64,000 bases of DNA from Thermoanaerobaculia bacterium (GCA_022823665.1 JAJEHN010000009.1:434001-498000); one strand, 5' to 3'. Positions 26,738-35,573 are shown, numbered from the stretch's first letter. Numbers and translations: made by a program. Notes: generated from the sequence alone by a model not told the origin.

Positions 26738-27575
26738 AGAAGCCCTTGCCCGTCTTGCGCCCCAGATGCCCCGCCTGGACCAGTTGCTTCAGCAACGTCG
26801 GCGGTGCGAAGCGCGTCTCCCGGTACTCGTCGAACATGATGTTGGCGACCGAGTACATCGTGTCCAGGCCGATGAAATCGCTCAGCGTGAACGGCCCCAT
26901 CGGGTAGCCGCAGCCGAGCTTCATCGCGGTATCGATGTCCTCCATGCTGCCGACGCCGCTCTCGTAGGCGCGGACGGCGTCGAGCAGATACGGAATCAGC
27001 AACCGGTTGACGATGAAGCCGGAGTTGTCCCCGCAGGCAACCGGTGTCTTGCCGACCCGCTCGGCCAGGTTCCAGCAGGCGTCGTAGGCCTCGTCCGAGG
27101 TCATCAGGGTCCGCACTACCTCGACCAGCCGCATCGCCGGCACCGGGTTGAAGAAGTGGAGACCGACGAAGCGGTCGGGCCGGGCCGTCGAGGCCGCGAG
27201 CTGCGTCAGGGTCAGCGAGGACGTGTTGCTGGCGAAGATGCAGGCGTCGCCGACGATGCCGTCGAGCGCGACGAACAGCTCGCGCTTCGTCTCCAGGTCC
27301 TCGACGATTGCCTCGACCACCAGGTCGGAACCGGCGAGATCGGACAGTTCGACGGTTCCGGTCAGGTTCGCCAGCGCCCGGTCGTGCTCCTCGAAGTCGA
27401 TGCGCCGCCGCTCGAGGCTCTTGGCCAGGGATGCACGCACCGCGCCGAGCCCCTTGTCGAGCACGTCCTGGTTGACTTCGCGCACCGTCACCGGGATACC
27501 GGCCCGTGCACAGATTTCCGCGATGCCCCGGCCCATCAGACCGCAGCCGACCAACCCTACGCGTTCCACTTCCAT
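26724..27575 (-). CDS. 3-hydroxyacyl-CoA (3-hydroxybutyryl-CoA) dehydrogenase
   Basis: The enzyme has 283 residues, the standard length of the short Hbd/PaaH type, and oxidises (S)-3-hydroxyacyl-CoA with NAD. I start it at the ATG at 27575, with GAGGA nine bases before; the frame extends 24 codons upstream without domain content. The Rossmann motif is VGLVGCGLMGRGIAEICARA. SNTSSLTLTQLA and the catalytic-histidine region FVGLHFFNPVPAMRLVEVV follow, and the C-terminal domain runs from GFIVNRLLIPYLLDAVRAYE to the end. It sits between tsaE and phoH, which is metabolically odd but transcriptionally consistent. Confidence 0.93.
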   Translation of the reverse strand: MEVERVGLVGCGLMGRGIAEICARAGIPVTVREVNQDVLDKGLGAVRASLAKSLERRRIDFEEHDRALANLTGTVELSDLAGSDLVVEAIVEDLETKRELFVALDGIVGDACIFASNTSSLTLTQLAASTARPDRFVGLHFFNPVPAMRLVEVVRTLMTSDEAYDACWNLAERVGKTPVACGDNSGFIVNRLLIPYLLDAVRAYESGVGSMEDIDTAMKLGCGYPMGPFTLSDFIGLDTMYSVANIMFDEYRETRFAPPTLLKQLVQAGHLGRKTGKGFFDYS

Positions 27576-27648
27576 CGGTTCCGTTCCTCTTCTGCTCGTT
27601 CCCAGCTTTCCGGCGTCCAGAGTGTCCCTGGCGGACAGAGGCGGCACC

Positions 27649-28077
27649 CTAACAGTTGATCTCGACCTCCCGCTCCTCCGACCCGGCGCCCATGCGTAAC
27701 CGCACCTCGACCGCGGACGGCGGCCGCGGCAGACGGTCCGCCCACTCCACGACCTTGACCCCGTCCCCCGCCAGGAACTCGTCGACGCCGATCGCCTCTA
27801 CCTCCTCCGGCGCCAGGCGGTAGAGGTCGACGTGAACGAGGCGCACGGGTCCCCGGCCGGAAGCGAGACTCCGGTCGTACTCGTGAATCAGAGTGAACGT
27901 CGGCGACTGGACCAGGGCCGCGTCCAGCCCAAGGCCCTCCGCGATGCCCTGTGTCAGCACCGTCTTGCCGGATCCGAGGTCGCCGAACAGAAGCGCCGTA
28001 CCGTCCGGCCGGAGCCGGGCCGCAAGTTCGACACCGAGTTGCCGGGTTTCGTCGGCGCTCTTTGTGCGAACGATCAT
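27649..28077 (-). CDS. tsaE: tRNA t6A biosynthesis ATPase TsaE
   Basis: The 142-residue protein is the ATPase partner of TsaB/TsaD in threonylcarbamoyladenosine modification of ANN-decoding tRNAs. The P-loop is LLFGDLGSGKTVLTQGIAEG; the family motif SPTFTLIHEY and HVDLYRL follow, with the downstream acidic-aromatic block VVEWADRL. Length matches the family. The ATG overlaps the stop of the NAD(P)HX repair gene by 4 bases, the same pairing seen in many bacteria. Confidence 0.95.
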   Translation of the reverse strand: MIVRTKSADETRQLGVELAARLRPDGTALLFGDLGSGKTVLTQGIAEGLGLDAALVQSPTFTLIHEYDRSLASGRGPVRLVHVDLYRLAPEEVEAIGVDEFLAGDGVKVVEWADRLPRPPSAVEVRLRMGAGSEEREVEINC

Positions 28078-29621
28078 TCTTCGAGGGACTGGAACGCGGC
28101 CCCCAGCTCGTCCACGAGGTCGCAGGCGGCCATCGAGATCTCTCCCCAGCGCTCCGCCGCCAGATCGCCCGACAGCCCGTGAGCGTAAGCGCCCAGCCGG
28201 GCTGCCGCGGGCGGATCGAGTCCCTGGGCCAGAAGCGCCGCGATCACGCCGGTCAGCACGTCGCCACTGCCGCCCGACGCCATGCCCGGATTCCCCGTCG
28301 GGTTGACCCAGGTGCCCAGGGCCGGGTCCGAGATCAGGGTCTGGCGGCCCTTGAGCACGACGACCGCTCCCGTCTCGCGGGCTGCCCGGCTCGCATGCTC
28401 CCAGCGGCTTTCCGTGACCGCCGACACCGACACGCCGAGGAGCCGGGCAAGTTCTCCCGGATGCGGCGTGATCACCAGGTCCGAGTCGCGCGCGAGAAGC
28501 GCCCCGGCGTCGCCGGCGAAGGCGGAGATGCCGTCCGCGTCGAGCACGACCGGCGCCGCGCTCCGGGCGACGATCTGTCGCGCCAGCACCCGGGCATCGT
28601 CGGAGAGCCCCAGACCCGGACCGAGCGCCAGCGCGCCGGGCGAGGCGCGCTCCACGATCGCCTGGAGCAGTGGTTCGACGGCGTCACGCGACCACCCCTT
28701 TCCCAGCTTCGGCAGCCCCAGGGTCATCGACTCGATCGAACCGGCGTCAACCACCTGAACGAGATGTTCGGGCACTGCCGCCGTGACCAGGCCGGCGCCG
28801 CCCCTGACGGCGGCGCGAGCGGCGAGAACCACCGCGCCGCTGTACCCGGTCGAGCCGCCCGCGACGATGACGTGGCCGAACGTTCCCTTGTGCGCGTCGC
28901 GCTGGCGGCTCCGCAGGCAACCGGCGAGGTCCTCCCGTCGCGACTGGTAGAGGGCGTCCGGCCCCGGCGGCGGTTCGGGCAACGGAACGCCGAGATCGCC
29001 GATCCACAGACGGCCACCAGCGTCCGCGGCCGGCGCCAGCACGTTCGCGACCTTGGGGAACCCCAGCGCCACGGTCAGATCGGCCGCCACATGCGGACCC
29101 GGGGGCACCGCCGACGACGCGTCGACGCCCGTCGGCACGTCGACCGAGACCAGCGGCGCGTCGCCGCGGCGCCTTCCAAGCCAGTCGACCCAGTTCGCCA
29201 CCGGTCCCTCGACGGGTCGGTTCAGGCCCGTGCCGAGCAGGGCGTCGACCCAGAGCTCATAGTCCTCGTTCACTTCGTCGTCAGCGGCCGGCTCCGGCAC
29301 CGACCGGGGCGAGAGCCCGAGCTGTTCGCACGACACGAACTGCCTTGTCGCGTCGACGCTCAGCCGGTCGAGCGGACCGGCAACGAAAGCCGTCGCCTCG
29401 TAGCCGCGGGTCGCGAGATCGCGGAGCAACGCGAGGCCGTCGCCGCCGTTGTTGCCCCGGCCGCAAACGATTGCGATCCGCCGGGCACGCGGAAAGCACT
29501 CGGCGATCGCGTCCGCGGTCGCGCGGGCGGCGTTCTCCATCAGGACGATCGCCGGCACGCTGAGGCTCTCGATCGCCGCGGCCTCGACGTCGCGCATCTC
29601 CTCGGAGGTAACGACCCTCAC
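28074..29621 (-). CDS. nnr: Bifunctional NAD(P)H-hydrate epimerase / ADP-dependent dehydratase
   Basis: The metabolite-repair enzyme has 515 residues and restores hydrated NADH and NADPH. Residues about 1-215 are the epimerase (YjeF_N: VPAIVLMENAARATADAI, CGRGNNGGDGLALLRDL). Residues about 225-515 are the ribokinase-like dehydratase (GTFGHVIVAGGSTGYSGAVV, VITPHPGELARLLG, NPTGNPGMASGGSGDVLTGV), with the glycine-rich catalytic loop complete. The start GTG overlaps the preceding gene stop (GTGA), and the end overlaps tsaE (ATGA). Confidence 0.95.
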   Translation of the reverse strand: MRVVTSEEMRDVEAAAIESLSVPAIVLMENAARATADAIAECFPRARRIAIVCGRGNNGGDGLALLRDLATRGYEATAFVAGPLDRLSVDATRQFVSCEQLGLSPRSVPEPAADDEVNEDYELWVDALLGTGLNRPVEGPVANWVDWLGRRRGDAPLVSVDVPTGVDASSAVPPGPHVAADLTVALGFPKVANVLAPAADAGGRLWIGDLGVPLPEPPPGPDALYQSRREDLAGCLRSRQRDAHKGTFGHVIVAGGSTGYSGAVVLAARAAVRGGAGLVTAAVPEHLVQVVDAGSIESMTLGLPKLGKGWSRDAVEPLLQAIVERASPGALALGPGLGLSDDARVLARQIVARSAAPVVLDADGISAFAGDAGALLARDSDLVITPHPGELARLLGVSVSAVTESRWEHASRAARETGAVVVLKGRQTLISDPALGTWVNPTGNPGMASGGSGDVLTGVIAALLAQGLDPPAAARLGAYAHGLSGDLAAERWGEISMAACDLVDELGAAFQSLEE

Positions 29622-30286
29622 AGGAGAACCTCGGCGGTGCGCGGACAGAGCGAACGCAACTCGGCCCGGCGCTCGAGCCGTTGGCGGAAGCGGGCGAGGT
29701 CGGCCACCGTGTCGAGATCGTGCGCCTCGGGCAGAAGTCCGGTGTCCAGGCCGAGTTCGCGCAGACGCGAGATCGTCGTCGCGAACACCGACGGAGAACC
29801 CCAGGCAACGCCCTCGAACAGGCGCGGGTGAAGCGCCTCGCGCCGTAGCGCGATCAGGTAGTAGCCGCCGTCCGCCGCCGGCCCGAGGACGGCGTCACGG
29901 CCGGCGTCGAGCGCCTCGAAAGCCTCCTCCACGCCTACGGAGTCGAGGTCGGGGTGGTCGCTACCCACGGCCGCCACCCGGTCGGCACCATCGGCCGCCC
30001 AGCGAAGCCCGTTGTAGAGACGCTCCCCCAGGTCCCGCCCCTCCTGGAGACGCCACGGCACGGCGGCGGGCGCCAGGTCCGACGGGGGCTCGGCATCCGC
30101 TGTCAACGCCCACATCAGGACGAGTTCCCAGGGACCGGCGCTCAGGCGGTGTCCCAGATCCGCGACGAGCGCGCGGTGCAGCGAAGCGGCGCCGGCAGCC
30201 GTGAGCCCCCCGGGCGCCACCAGCCGGGTCTTCACCCGGCCCGGGATCGGAGCCCTGGCGAAGAGGAGCAGGCGTCGCGTACTCAC
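29618..30286 (-). CDS. DUF2064 / TIGR04282-type glycosyltransferase-like protein
   Basis: The protein has 222 residues from the GTG at 30286, which overlaps the upstream stop as GTGA. The frame is open for 100 more codons, but those overlap the two upstream genes and look non-coding. The N terminus RLLLFARAPIPGRVKTRLV is the nucleotide-sugar-binding signature of DUF2064 proteins; GSDHPDLDSVGVEEAFEALD and VLGPAADGGYYLIAL give the D-x-D-like and active-site blocks. Databases often label these arsenosugar biosynthesis glycosyltransferases, but nothing here points to arsenic. The product is unknown. Confidence 0.85.
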   Translation of the reverse strand: MSTRRLLLFARAPIPGRVKTRLVAPGGLTAAGAASLHRALVADLGHRLSAGPWELVLMWALTADAEPPSDLAPAAVPWRLQEGRDLGERLYNGLRWAADGADRVAAVGSDHPDLDSVGVEEAFEALDAGRDAVLGPAADGGYYLIALRREALHPRLFEGVAWGSPSVFATTISRLRELGLDTGLLPEAHDLDTVADLARFRQRLERRAELRSLCPRTAEVLL

Positions 30287-30507
30287 CGCTTCCGGAATCG
30301 CCGCAGCGACCACGCGATGGCGATGCCGAGCGCGCCGGCCGCGATCGGCAGAACCCAGGCCGCCCCGGCCCTTCCGGGAAACTCTGCCAGACGGGGGCCG
30401 CCCGCACGTACGAGGGCGCCTCTCACGTCCGCCACCGCCTCGCGGACCTCGTCGCGGCGCCGTGCCAGCGCCGCTGCCCGCGCCCGCGCCTCCGACTCCC
30501 GCCTCAC
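30283..30507 (-). CDS. Small tail-anchored membrane protein of unknown function
   Basis: The protein has 74 residues. The N-terminal half is charged and helical (RRESEARARAAALARRRDEV), and a single hydrophobic helix lies at about 48-66 (WVLPIAAGALGIAIAW), ending in a basic tail. The ATG overlaps the holin-X-like gene stop by 4 bases, and its own stop overlaps the next start, so it is translated as part of the operon. I recognise no family; it may act with the adjacent small membrane protein. Confidence 0.6.
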   Translation of the reverse strand: MRRESEARARAAALARRRDEVREAVADVRGALVRAGGPRLAEFPGRAGAAWVLPIAAGALGIAIAWSLRRFRKR

Positions 30508-30956
30508 GACGTTCCCCCAGGTGCCGTTCCCCCAGGTGCATCATCCCCGTCTTCGTCCGACTCCAGCACGTCGCGCCAGAAATCAAGATGGTTGCCGACG
30601 CGCCGCCTGACCGTGCCCACCGGTGACTCGAGCCGGCGCGCCCGCGCCCGAACGACCCGAATCAGGATGAGCGCCAGCACCAGCAGGCCGCCGGCCACCG
30701 CAAGCGCCGCCGCCCACACGGGCAGCACGTTGGCCAGGCCAGCACCCGCCGCGAAGACCAGAGCGCCGAGCGCCCAGAACACGGCGCCGAAGACAAGGGC
30801 GGCGAGCAGGACCAGGCGGAGCAGACGAGCCCAGTTCCGCGCCAGGTCGAAGCGCAGTTGCTCGACTTCGGCCTCGAGCAGCGCCGCCGCCGACCGCGCC
30901 AGCGAACCTCCCAGTCCGCTCAGGGTCGCGAGAGCCTCGACGATCTTCGTGGTCAT
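30504..30956 (-). CDS. Holin-X-like (phage holin superfamily III) membrane protein
   Basis: The protein has 150 residues with an amphipathic N-terminal helix (LGGSLARSAAALLEAEVEQL) and two closely spaced membrane helices (about 45-68 and 78-100), then a charged Gly/Asp-rich tail. This layout is that of the Holin-X family of small chromosomal membrane proteins, which are not necessarily phage lysis proteins. It is the first gene of the long leftward operon that continues to ybeY-era. No clear Shine-Dalgarno site precedes the ATG. Confidence 0.65.
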   Translation of the reverse strand: MTTKIVEALATLSGLGGSLARSAAALLEAEVEQLRFDLARNWARLLRLVLLAALVFGAVFWALGALVFAAGAGLANVLPVWAAALAVAGGLLVLALILIRVVRARARRLESPVGTVRRRVGNHLDFWRDVLESDEDGDDAPGGTAPGGTS

Positions 30957-31008
30957 TGGGGCTGAGGCCTCAAGCCGGCGTCATCGCCGGACGGAGTTCA
31001 GGCGCCGT

Positions 31009-32781
31009 TCAGGCGCCGACACGCAGGGTCCGCGTGACGAAGGAAGTTGCTCCAGCAACCTCGTCCCGCACAGCCACCGTCAGGCGCTGGTCGCCCTCCT
31101 TCATGATCAACGGCAGCGTGTACGTGTAGTAGCTCTCCATGGCGCGTTCCAGGTCCCCGGCCGGGATCGTGAGCTCGAACGGCTCGACCTGAGGCGGGGA
31201 GATGTCGCCGTTCGATGCCAGCGCCTGCACCCAGATCCGGGCGCGCAGGAGGTGCTCGCCCTCGGTTCCCACCGGCACCAGGGTCATCTCGCCGATCGGA
31301 ACCTGGACGTCGACGTGAACCGTGTAGAGCCCCCGCTCTTCGCGGCGAATCTCGTCCGCCTTGACCAGCGAGATCTCCAGGTCGTTCTTCTCGTAGCCGA
31401 GCTTGAGCGCCGCCAGGGTGCCTTCGGTCATTTCCGTATCGACCGACTTGTCGCGGTAGGTCAGACGGTGCCGGACGAAGCGGTCACGCTTCAGGCCGAG
31501 CCGCTCCTGGGCCTCCTTCGTCAGTTCGACCTTGATCTTGTAGGTCCGGCCCGTCCCCGCGTGCCCCGGCTGGAAACCGAGCGAGTAGTAGCTCGCGAAG
31601 TCGAGGGCGATCCGGTTCAGGCCGTCGCGGAAGTTGTTCGTGTTGACGATGTACTGGCCGCCGGTCTCTTCGGCCATGTACATGATCGAGGACTGGACGT
31701 TCTCGCGGGCGACCGAGTCGATGTTCGACGAGAAGGCCATGCCCTGCATCGAGGCGTCGCGGGAGTTGATGCCCATCGGACCCGAAGCGTCGACGGTGTA
31801 GAACGAGATCTCGTTCGCGTTCGCCGCGTTGACGAGGTCGGTGAAGCGCCGGCTCGAGTCGTACTGCAGCGAGTCGAGGAAGAAGTTCTGGTTGTACTCG
31901 ATCGAGTCGACGGAGCGGCCGCGCTGGTCCAGCGCATCCCACATGTCCGCGCCGGCCCGCATCGGCAGCCCGTCGGAGACGTAGAGGAAGGCCTTGCGCC
32001 CGGGCATGCCCGCCAGCGAGACGACGCTGTCCTTGAGTCCGTCGAGCGTGAACTGCATGTCGTTGTAGATCTGCTGCGAGTAGATCCGCACGCGCCCCTG
32101 CACGAAGTGGTAGTCCCGATCTTCCTCTCCGATGTCGCGGATGAGATCGGCCCGATCCGAGTCCCACATCGTCCGGCCGCCGGTGTGCTTCTCCAGGTCG
32201 TAGAGCGCGTTGGCGATCAACTGGGGGTCGCTCGTGAACTCACGTTCCACCTTCACCGAACGGTTGAAGGTCAGGAGCATCACGCGGTCGTCGCGGGTCA
32301 CGTGCTGGCGCAGAAACTCCCGGACGTAGCGGAAGAAGCGATTCCGGTTCTGGGGGCGAATGTTGTGGTGGTCGACGTAAATCACCAGGTTCAGGCGCTC
32401 GTCCTCGGGCACGATGTAGTTCCGGCGTGCGAGCCCGGGCCTGTCGATGATGTGCGGCTCCGGCTCGCCCGGCACCAGACCGGCCGCCGCGCCGACCTTG
32501 ACCCGCTCGTGGACCTCGTAGAAGTTCGTGACCGGTACCGGACGCTTCTCCTCCAGCAGGACGAAGTCGTCCTTCGTCAGACCGGTCACGGGGTTGCCGT
32601 CCCGATCGCGGACGAAGACCTGGACGTTGATCACCTTGACGTGGACCGTGTCCTCGAAGGTGGCGCCGGGCGGCCTGGAAGGCGCCTCCTGGGCGGCCAG
32701 GGAGAGCGGAGCGAGCAGCATGCACCCCGCGAGCAGTGCGAAGGACAACGCAGGCGATCGGAATGAGGGCGTCCAGATCAT
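31009..32781 (-). CDS. Exported VWFA-related protein, acidobacterial TIGR03436 type
   Basis: The protein has 590 residues from the ATG at 32781. A signal peptide (ALSFALLAGCMLLAPLSLAAQ) follows; the frame is open 85 codons further, but that part lies opposite the start of thiD and lacks a translation signal. An N-terminal beta-domain (VHVKVINVQVFVRDRDGNPV, LTKDDFVLLEEK) precedes a von Willebrand factor A-like domain (LNLVIYVDHHNI; AFLYVSDGLPMRAG) and a C-terminal beta-sandwich region. This is the TIGR03436 architecture found mostly in Acidobacteriota. The usual D-x-S-x-S metal site reads VDHHN, so metal binding is uncertain. A TATAAT at 32791-32796 lies 9 bases before the ATG. Confidence 0.85.
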   Translation of the reverse strand: MIWTPSFRSPALSFALLAGCMLLAPLSLAAQEAPSRPPGATFEDTVHVKVINVQVFVRDRDGNPVTGLTKDDFVLLEEKRPVPVTNFYEVHERVKVGAAAGLVPGEPEPHIIDRPGLARRNYIVPEDERLNLVIYVDHHNIRPQNRNRFFRYVREFLRQHVTRDDRVMLLTFNRSVKVEREFTSDPQLIANALYDLEKHTGGRTMWDSDRADLIRDIGEEDRDYHFVQGRVRIYSQQIYNDMQFTLDGLKDSVVSLAGMPGRKAFLYVSDGLPMRAGADMWDALDQRGRSVDSIEYNQNFFLDSLQYDSSRRFTDLVNAANANEISFYTVDASGPMGINSRDASMQGMAFSSNIDSVARENVQSSIMYMAEETGGQYIVNTNNFRDGLNRIALDFASYYSLGFQPGHAGTGRTYKIKVELTKEAQERLGLKRDRFVRHRLTYRDKSVDTEMTEGTLAALKLGYEKNDLEISLVKADEIRREERGLYTVHVDVQVPIGEMTLVPVGTEGEHLLRARIWVQALASNGDISPPQVEPFELTIPAGDLERAMESYYTYTLPLIMKEGDQRLTVAVRDEVAGATSFVTRTLRVGA

Positions 32782-32790
32782 GGATGGTCG

Positions 32791-32796
32791 ATTATA
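32791..32796 (-). promoter_or_regulatory. Consensus -10 box giving a near-leaderless transcript
   Basis: On the minus strand a perfect TATAAT stands 9 bases before the start codon of the VWFA gene. Initiation 6-8 bases downstream would leave a 5' leader of only about 2-4 bases, and no Shine-Dalgarno site is present. A convincing -35 box is not seen. Confidence 0.45.
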
Positions 32797-32851
32797 GGGG
32801 ACCGACCCGGCAAACACCGGCGCGGGCCGCCGCATTCCGAGCGCTCCGCCT

Positions 32852-33700
32852 TCACCTTCGGCCGCGGCGGCCGGCCATCGGATCGAGCGTGCCCTGTCCG
32901 CCGCTCCGCCCCAGGGGGTAGGAACCCCGCAGCGCGCGCTCGACGAAGGCGACCGCCCGCCGCACGGCTTCCTGGAGCGGCAGATGCCAGCCCAGCCCTG
33001 CCGCGACCGCGGCCGAGAGCGTGCAGCCCGTGCCACGCCGCCAGCGCGTCCGGATCCTCGGGTGGACGAAGGCCTCGAAACGGTTGCCGTCGAACAGCAG
33101 ATCCGTCACTTCGCCGCCGCCTCCGGCCGTGCCGCCGTTCGATCGGGAGGCGGCCGCCGGATAGCCGTGGCCACCCGTGACCAGCACGCTCGGACCCATT
33201 CGCTCGATCCGGCGCGCCGCGTTGCGCGCCTCCTCCAGACCGGTGATCGTCTCCCCGGAAAGAGCCTCCGCCTCGAACAGATTCGGCGTCACGAGCAGAA
33301 GCTGTGGAAGCAGCCGCTCCACGAGCATCGGTATCGCCTCCGCGTCGAGCAGGGCCGTCCCCGAGGTCGATCTGAGCACCGGGTCCAGCACCGTCGGCGT
33401 CGGCGGCAGCCGCTCCAGCCAGCTTGCCACGACTTCCACGGTCGCCGCGTCGGCGAGCATCCCGATCTTGATCGCCTCGATGCCGATCTCCTCGGCCGTC
33501 TCCAGTTGCTGGCGCACGAGGTCGGGCCCCAGGGGCTCCACCGCACGCACCTCGGCCGCCGACTGGGCGGTGACAGCGGTCAGGGCGCACAGGCCGTGAA
33601 CCCCGTACGCCGCGAAGGTCCTCAGGTCCGCGGGGGCACCCGAGCAGCCGCCGGAGTCCGAACCGGCAATCGTCAGGACGCGCGGCGGCGGTGCAGCCAT
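32852..33700 (-). CDS. thiD: Hydroxymethylpyrimidine (phosphate) kinase
   Basis: The protein has 282 residues from the ATG at 33700. It phosphorylates HMP and HMP-phosphate for thiamine synthesis. The ribokinase fold shows LTIAGSDSGGCSGAPADLRT (the family usually reads GSDSGGGAGIQADLKT), VLDPVLRSTSGTALLD, LLVTPNLFEAEAL, VLVTGGHG and the catalytic-loop equivalent RRGTGCTLSAAVAAGLG. The motif changes are mild. The start overlaps the lgt end by 28 bases. No thiamine riboswitch is seen upstream, and no other thi gene lies in the window. Confidence 0.88.
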   Translation of the reverse strand: MAAPPPRVLTIAGSDSGGCSGAPADLRTFAAYGVHGLCALTAVTAQSAAEVRAVEPLGPDLVRQQLETAEEIGIEAIKIGMLADAATVEVVASWLERLPPTPTVLDPVLRSTSGTALLDAEAIPMLVERLLPQLLLVTPNLFEAEALSGETITGLEEARNAARRIERMGPSVLVTGGHGYPAAASRSNGGTAGGGGEVTDLLFDGNRFEAFVHPRIRTRWRRGTGCTLSAAVAAGLGWHLPLQEAVRRAVAFVERALRGSYPLGRSGGQGTLDPMAGRRGRR

Positions 33701-34473
33701 AGCGAAGCGACCAGCAGCAGGATGGCGATGGCGATCAACTGAGCCACTGTCAGGACGCCGAAGAAGCGATCGTCCTTGGCGCGCAGGAACTCGACCAGGA
33801 AACGCTCCAGCGACAGCAGGCCGACGACCGGAAGCGCCACGCCGCCCGGCGCCGTCCCGCGGGCGAGCAACGACCTGCCGAACCAGAAGATCAGCAAGGC
33901 GGTAACGGTCTCGTAGATCTGCGTGGGATGTACCGCGACCAGGGCGTCGGCGGCGACCTCCGGCGGCAGGTCGACTCCGAACTCCCGCTCCATCGCACTC
34001 GCCACCGTGGGGATGGGACCTTCCGGAAAGGTCATTCCCCAGGGCAGGTCGGTGGGCACGCCGTAGTCGTCGCCGACCAGCAGGCAACCGATGCGGCCGA
34101 CGCCGTAACCAAGGGCCAGGGCGGGCGCGGTGGCATCGGCGGATTGCCAGAGCGGCATCCGCCGGCGCCGCATGACCAGCAGCACCGCCGCGGCGCCGAC
34201 CAGGAAGCCGCCGTACCAGACCAGCCCGGCACGGCTGTAGAGCAGGTGCCAATCGCCATACAGCAGTGCGTAGTACGCCTTGCCGCCGACGATGCCGCCC
34301 ACGGCGCCGGCCAGCAGCAGCGCAGCCGCGTCGTCCGCGGCACGGGAAGCGCTCGAGCCCACCTGCCGGAGGCCCCAGCGCAACTGGAGGCTGGCCGCGA
34401 ACAGCGCCGCCACGAGCATCACGCCGAACGGCGAAACGGAGAGCGGGCCGATATGAAACAGCTCCGAGATCAC
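33673..34473 (-). CDS. lgt: Prolipoprotein diacylglyceryl transferase
   Basis: The inner-membrane enzyme has 266 residues and attaches diacylglycerol to the lipobox cysteine of pre-lipoproteins; lipoproteins such as the serine hydrolase at 16087-17430 would be substrates. Seven hydrophobic helices are visible. The Lgt signature region is GYGVGRIGCLLVGDDYGVPT, and HPTQIYET and the conserved L-x-R-F-x-x-E-(F/L) element (LERFLVEFLRAKDDRF) are present. The start is GTG with AGGA seven bases before. The divergent DHH gene begins only 23 bases away. Confidence 0.93.
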   Translation of the reverse strand: MISELFHIGPLSVSPFGVMLVAALFAASLQLRWGLRQVGSSASRAADDAAALLLAGAVGGIVGGKAYYALLYGDWHLLYSRAGLVWYGGFLVGAAAVLLVMRRRRMPLWQSADATAPALALGYGVGRIGCLLVGDDYGVPTDLPWGMTFPEGPIPTVASAMEREFGVDLPPEVAADALVAVHPTQIYETVTALLIFWFGRSLLARGTAPGGVALPVVGLLSLERFLVEFLRAKDDRFFGVLTVAQLIAIAILLLVASLWLHRRRAS

Positions 34474-34496
34474 AGGCCGATCCTAGCGGCGCTAGC

Positions 34497-35546
34497 ATGA
34501 AGACGATGCTGAGCGAACTGGCCCGGAGCCGCTTCGCCGCGTTCCGCGAGTACATCGAGAGCACGGATCCGCGGGCGCGCTGGCTCGTCCTCACCCACAA
34601 CAACCCGGACCCCGATGCGCTGGCCGCCGCGGCCGCCCTGGCGAAGGTCCTGCGATCCGGGTTCCGGCGTCGCGCCACCCCGGCCTACGGCGGCATCATC
34701 GGCCGGGCCGAGAACCAGGAGATGGTGCGCTCCCTCGAACTCGACTTCAGCCAGGCGCGGCGGTTGAAACTCGCCCACTACCGCTACGTGGCGCTGGTCG
34801 ACTGTCAACCGGCGACCGGCAACAGCCCGCTGCCGGCCGAGCGGATGCCCGAGGTCGTCGTCGATCACCACCCGCCCCGTCCCGGCACGACCGCAACGCC
34901 CTTCCACGACATCAGGACCGACTACGCCGCCGCCGCCACGATCGCCGCCGAGTACCTGCTCGCCTCCGGAGTACCGGTCACCCGCAGGGAAGCAACAGCG
35001 ATCGTCTACGCGATCCGTAGCGAGACCCTCGACTTCTGCCGCGGCTCCAGCGCCGCGGACCGCGCGATCCACGACCACTTCAACGCCCAGGCCCTGCCGC
35101 GGCTTCTGGGCCGGATCCAGAACCCCAGGCTGCCGCTCGACTACTTCGAGACCCTGCGCGAGGCGCTGGACAACCTCTACGGCGTTGACACCCTGATCCT
35201 GAGCCGGCTCGGCCCGGTGGCCCAACCCGACATCGTTCCCGAAATCGCCGACCTGCTGCTGCGCCTGGAAGGGTGTACCTGGTCGATGTGCAGCGGTCTC
35301 CACGAGGACCGCCTGTACTGCTCGATCCGGACCACGAACGCTCGCGCCGATGCTTCCCGCATCATGCGCCGTCTGGTCGGACGCAAGGGCCGCGGCGGCG
35401 GCCACGGCATGATCGCCGGCGGCTGGATTCCCAGGGCCAGGGGAGACGACAACGCGGTGCGCCGGCAGCAGGACCGGCTGGCAGCCAGGCTGGCCGGACT
35501 CCTGCGCAAGGACCCGAGCCGGATCGCGCCCATTACCCGCGCCTGA
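34497..35546 (+). CDS. DHH-family phosphoesterase (NrnA-like)
   Basis: The protein has 349 residues from the ATG at 34497; a second ATG three codons later is equally possible, and neither has a clear Shine-Dalgarno site. The DHH domain shows H34, D38 and D40 in THNNPDPDAL, D102 in LVDCQ, and the DHH itself at 123-125 (VVVDHHP). The C-terminal DHHA1 domain has KGRGGGHGMIAGG. Relatives hydrolyse short RNA oligonucleotides, pAp or cyclic dinucleotides; the IRSETLDF variant at 173-180 belongs to a less characterised subgroup. A c-di-AMP-related role is possible given the PgpH-like protein in this window, but not shown. Confidence 0.85.
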   Translation: MKTMLSELARSRFAAFREYIESTDPRARWLVLTHNNPDPDALAAAAALAKVLRSGFRRRATPAYGGIIGRAENQEMVRSLELDFSQARRLKLAHYRYVALVDCQPATGNSPLPAERMPEVVVDHHPPRPGTTATPFHDIRTDYAAAATIAAEYLLASGVPVTRREATAIVYAIRSETLDFCRGSSAADRAIHDHFNAQALPRLLGRIQNPRLPLDYFETLREALDNLYGVDTLILSRLGPVAQPDIVPEIADLLLRLEGCTWSMCSGLHEDRLYCSIRTTNARADASRIMRRLVGRKGRGGGHGMIAGGWIPRARGDDNAVRRQQDRLAARLAGLLRKDPSRIAPITRA

Positions 35547-35573
35547 GCGCGGCCCCCCTCACTCCCGCTCGCC

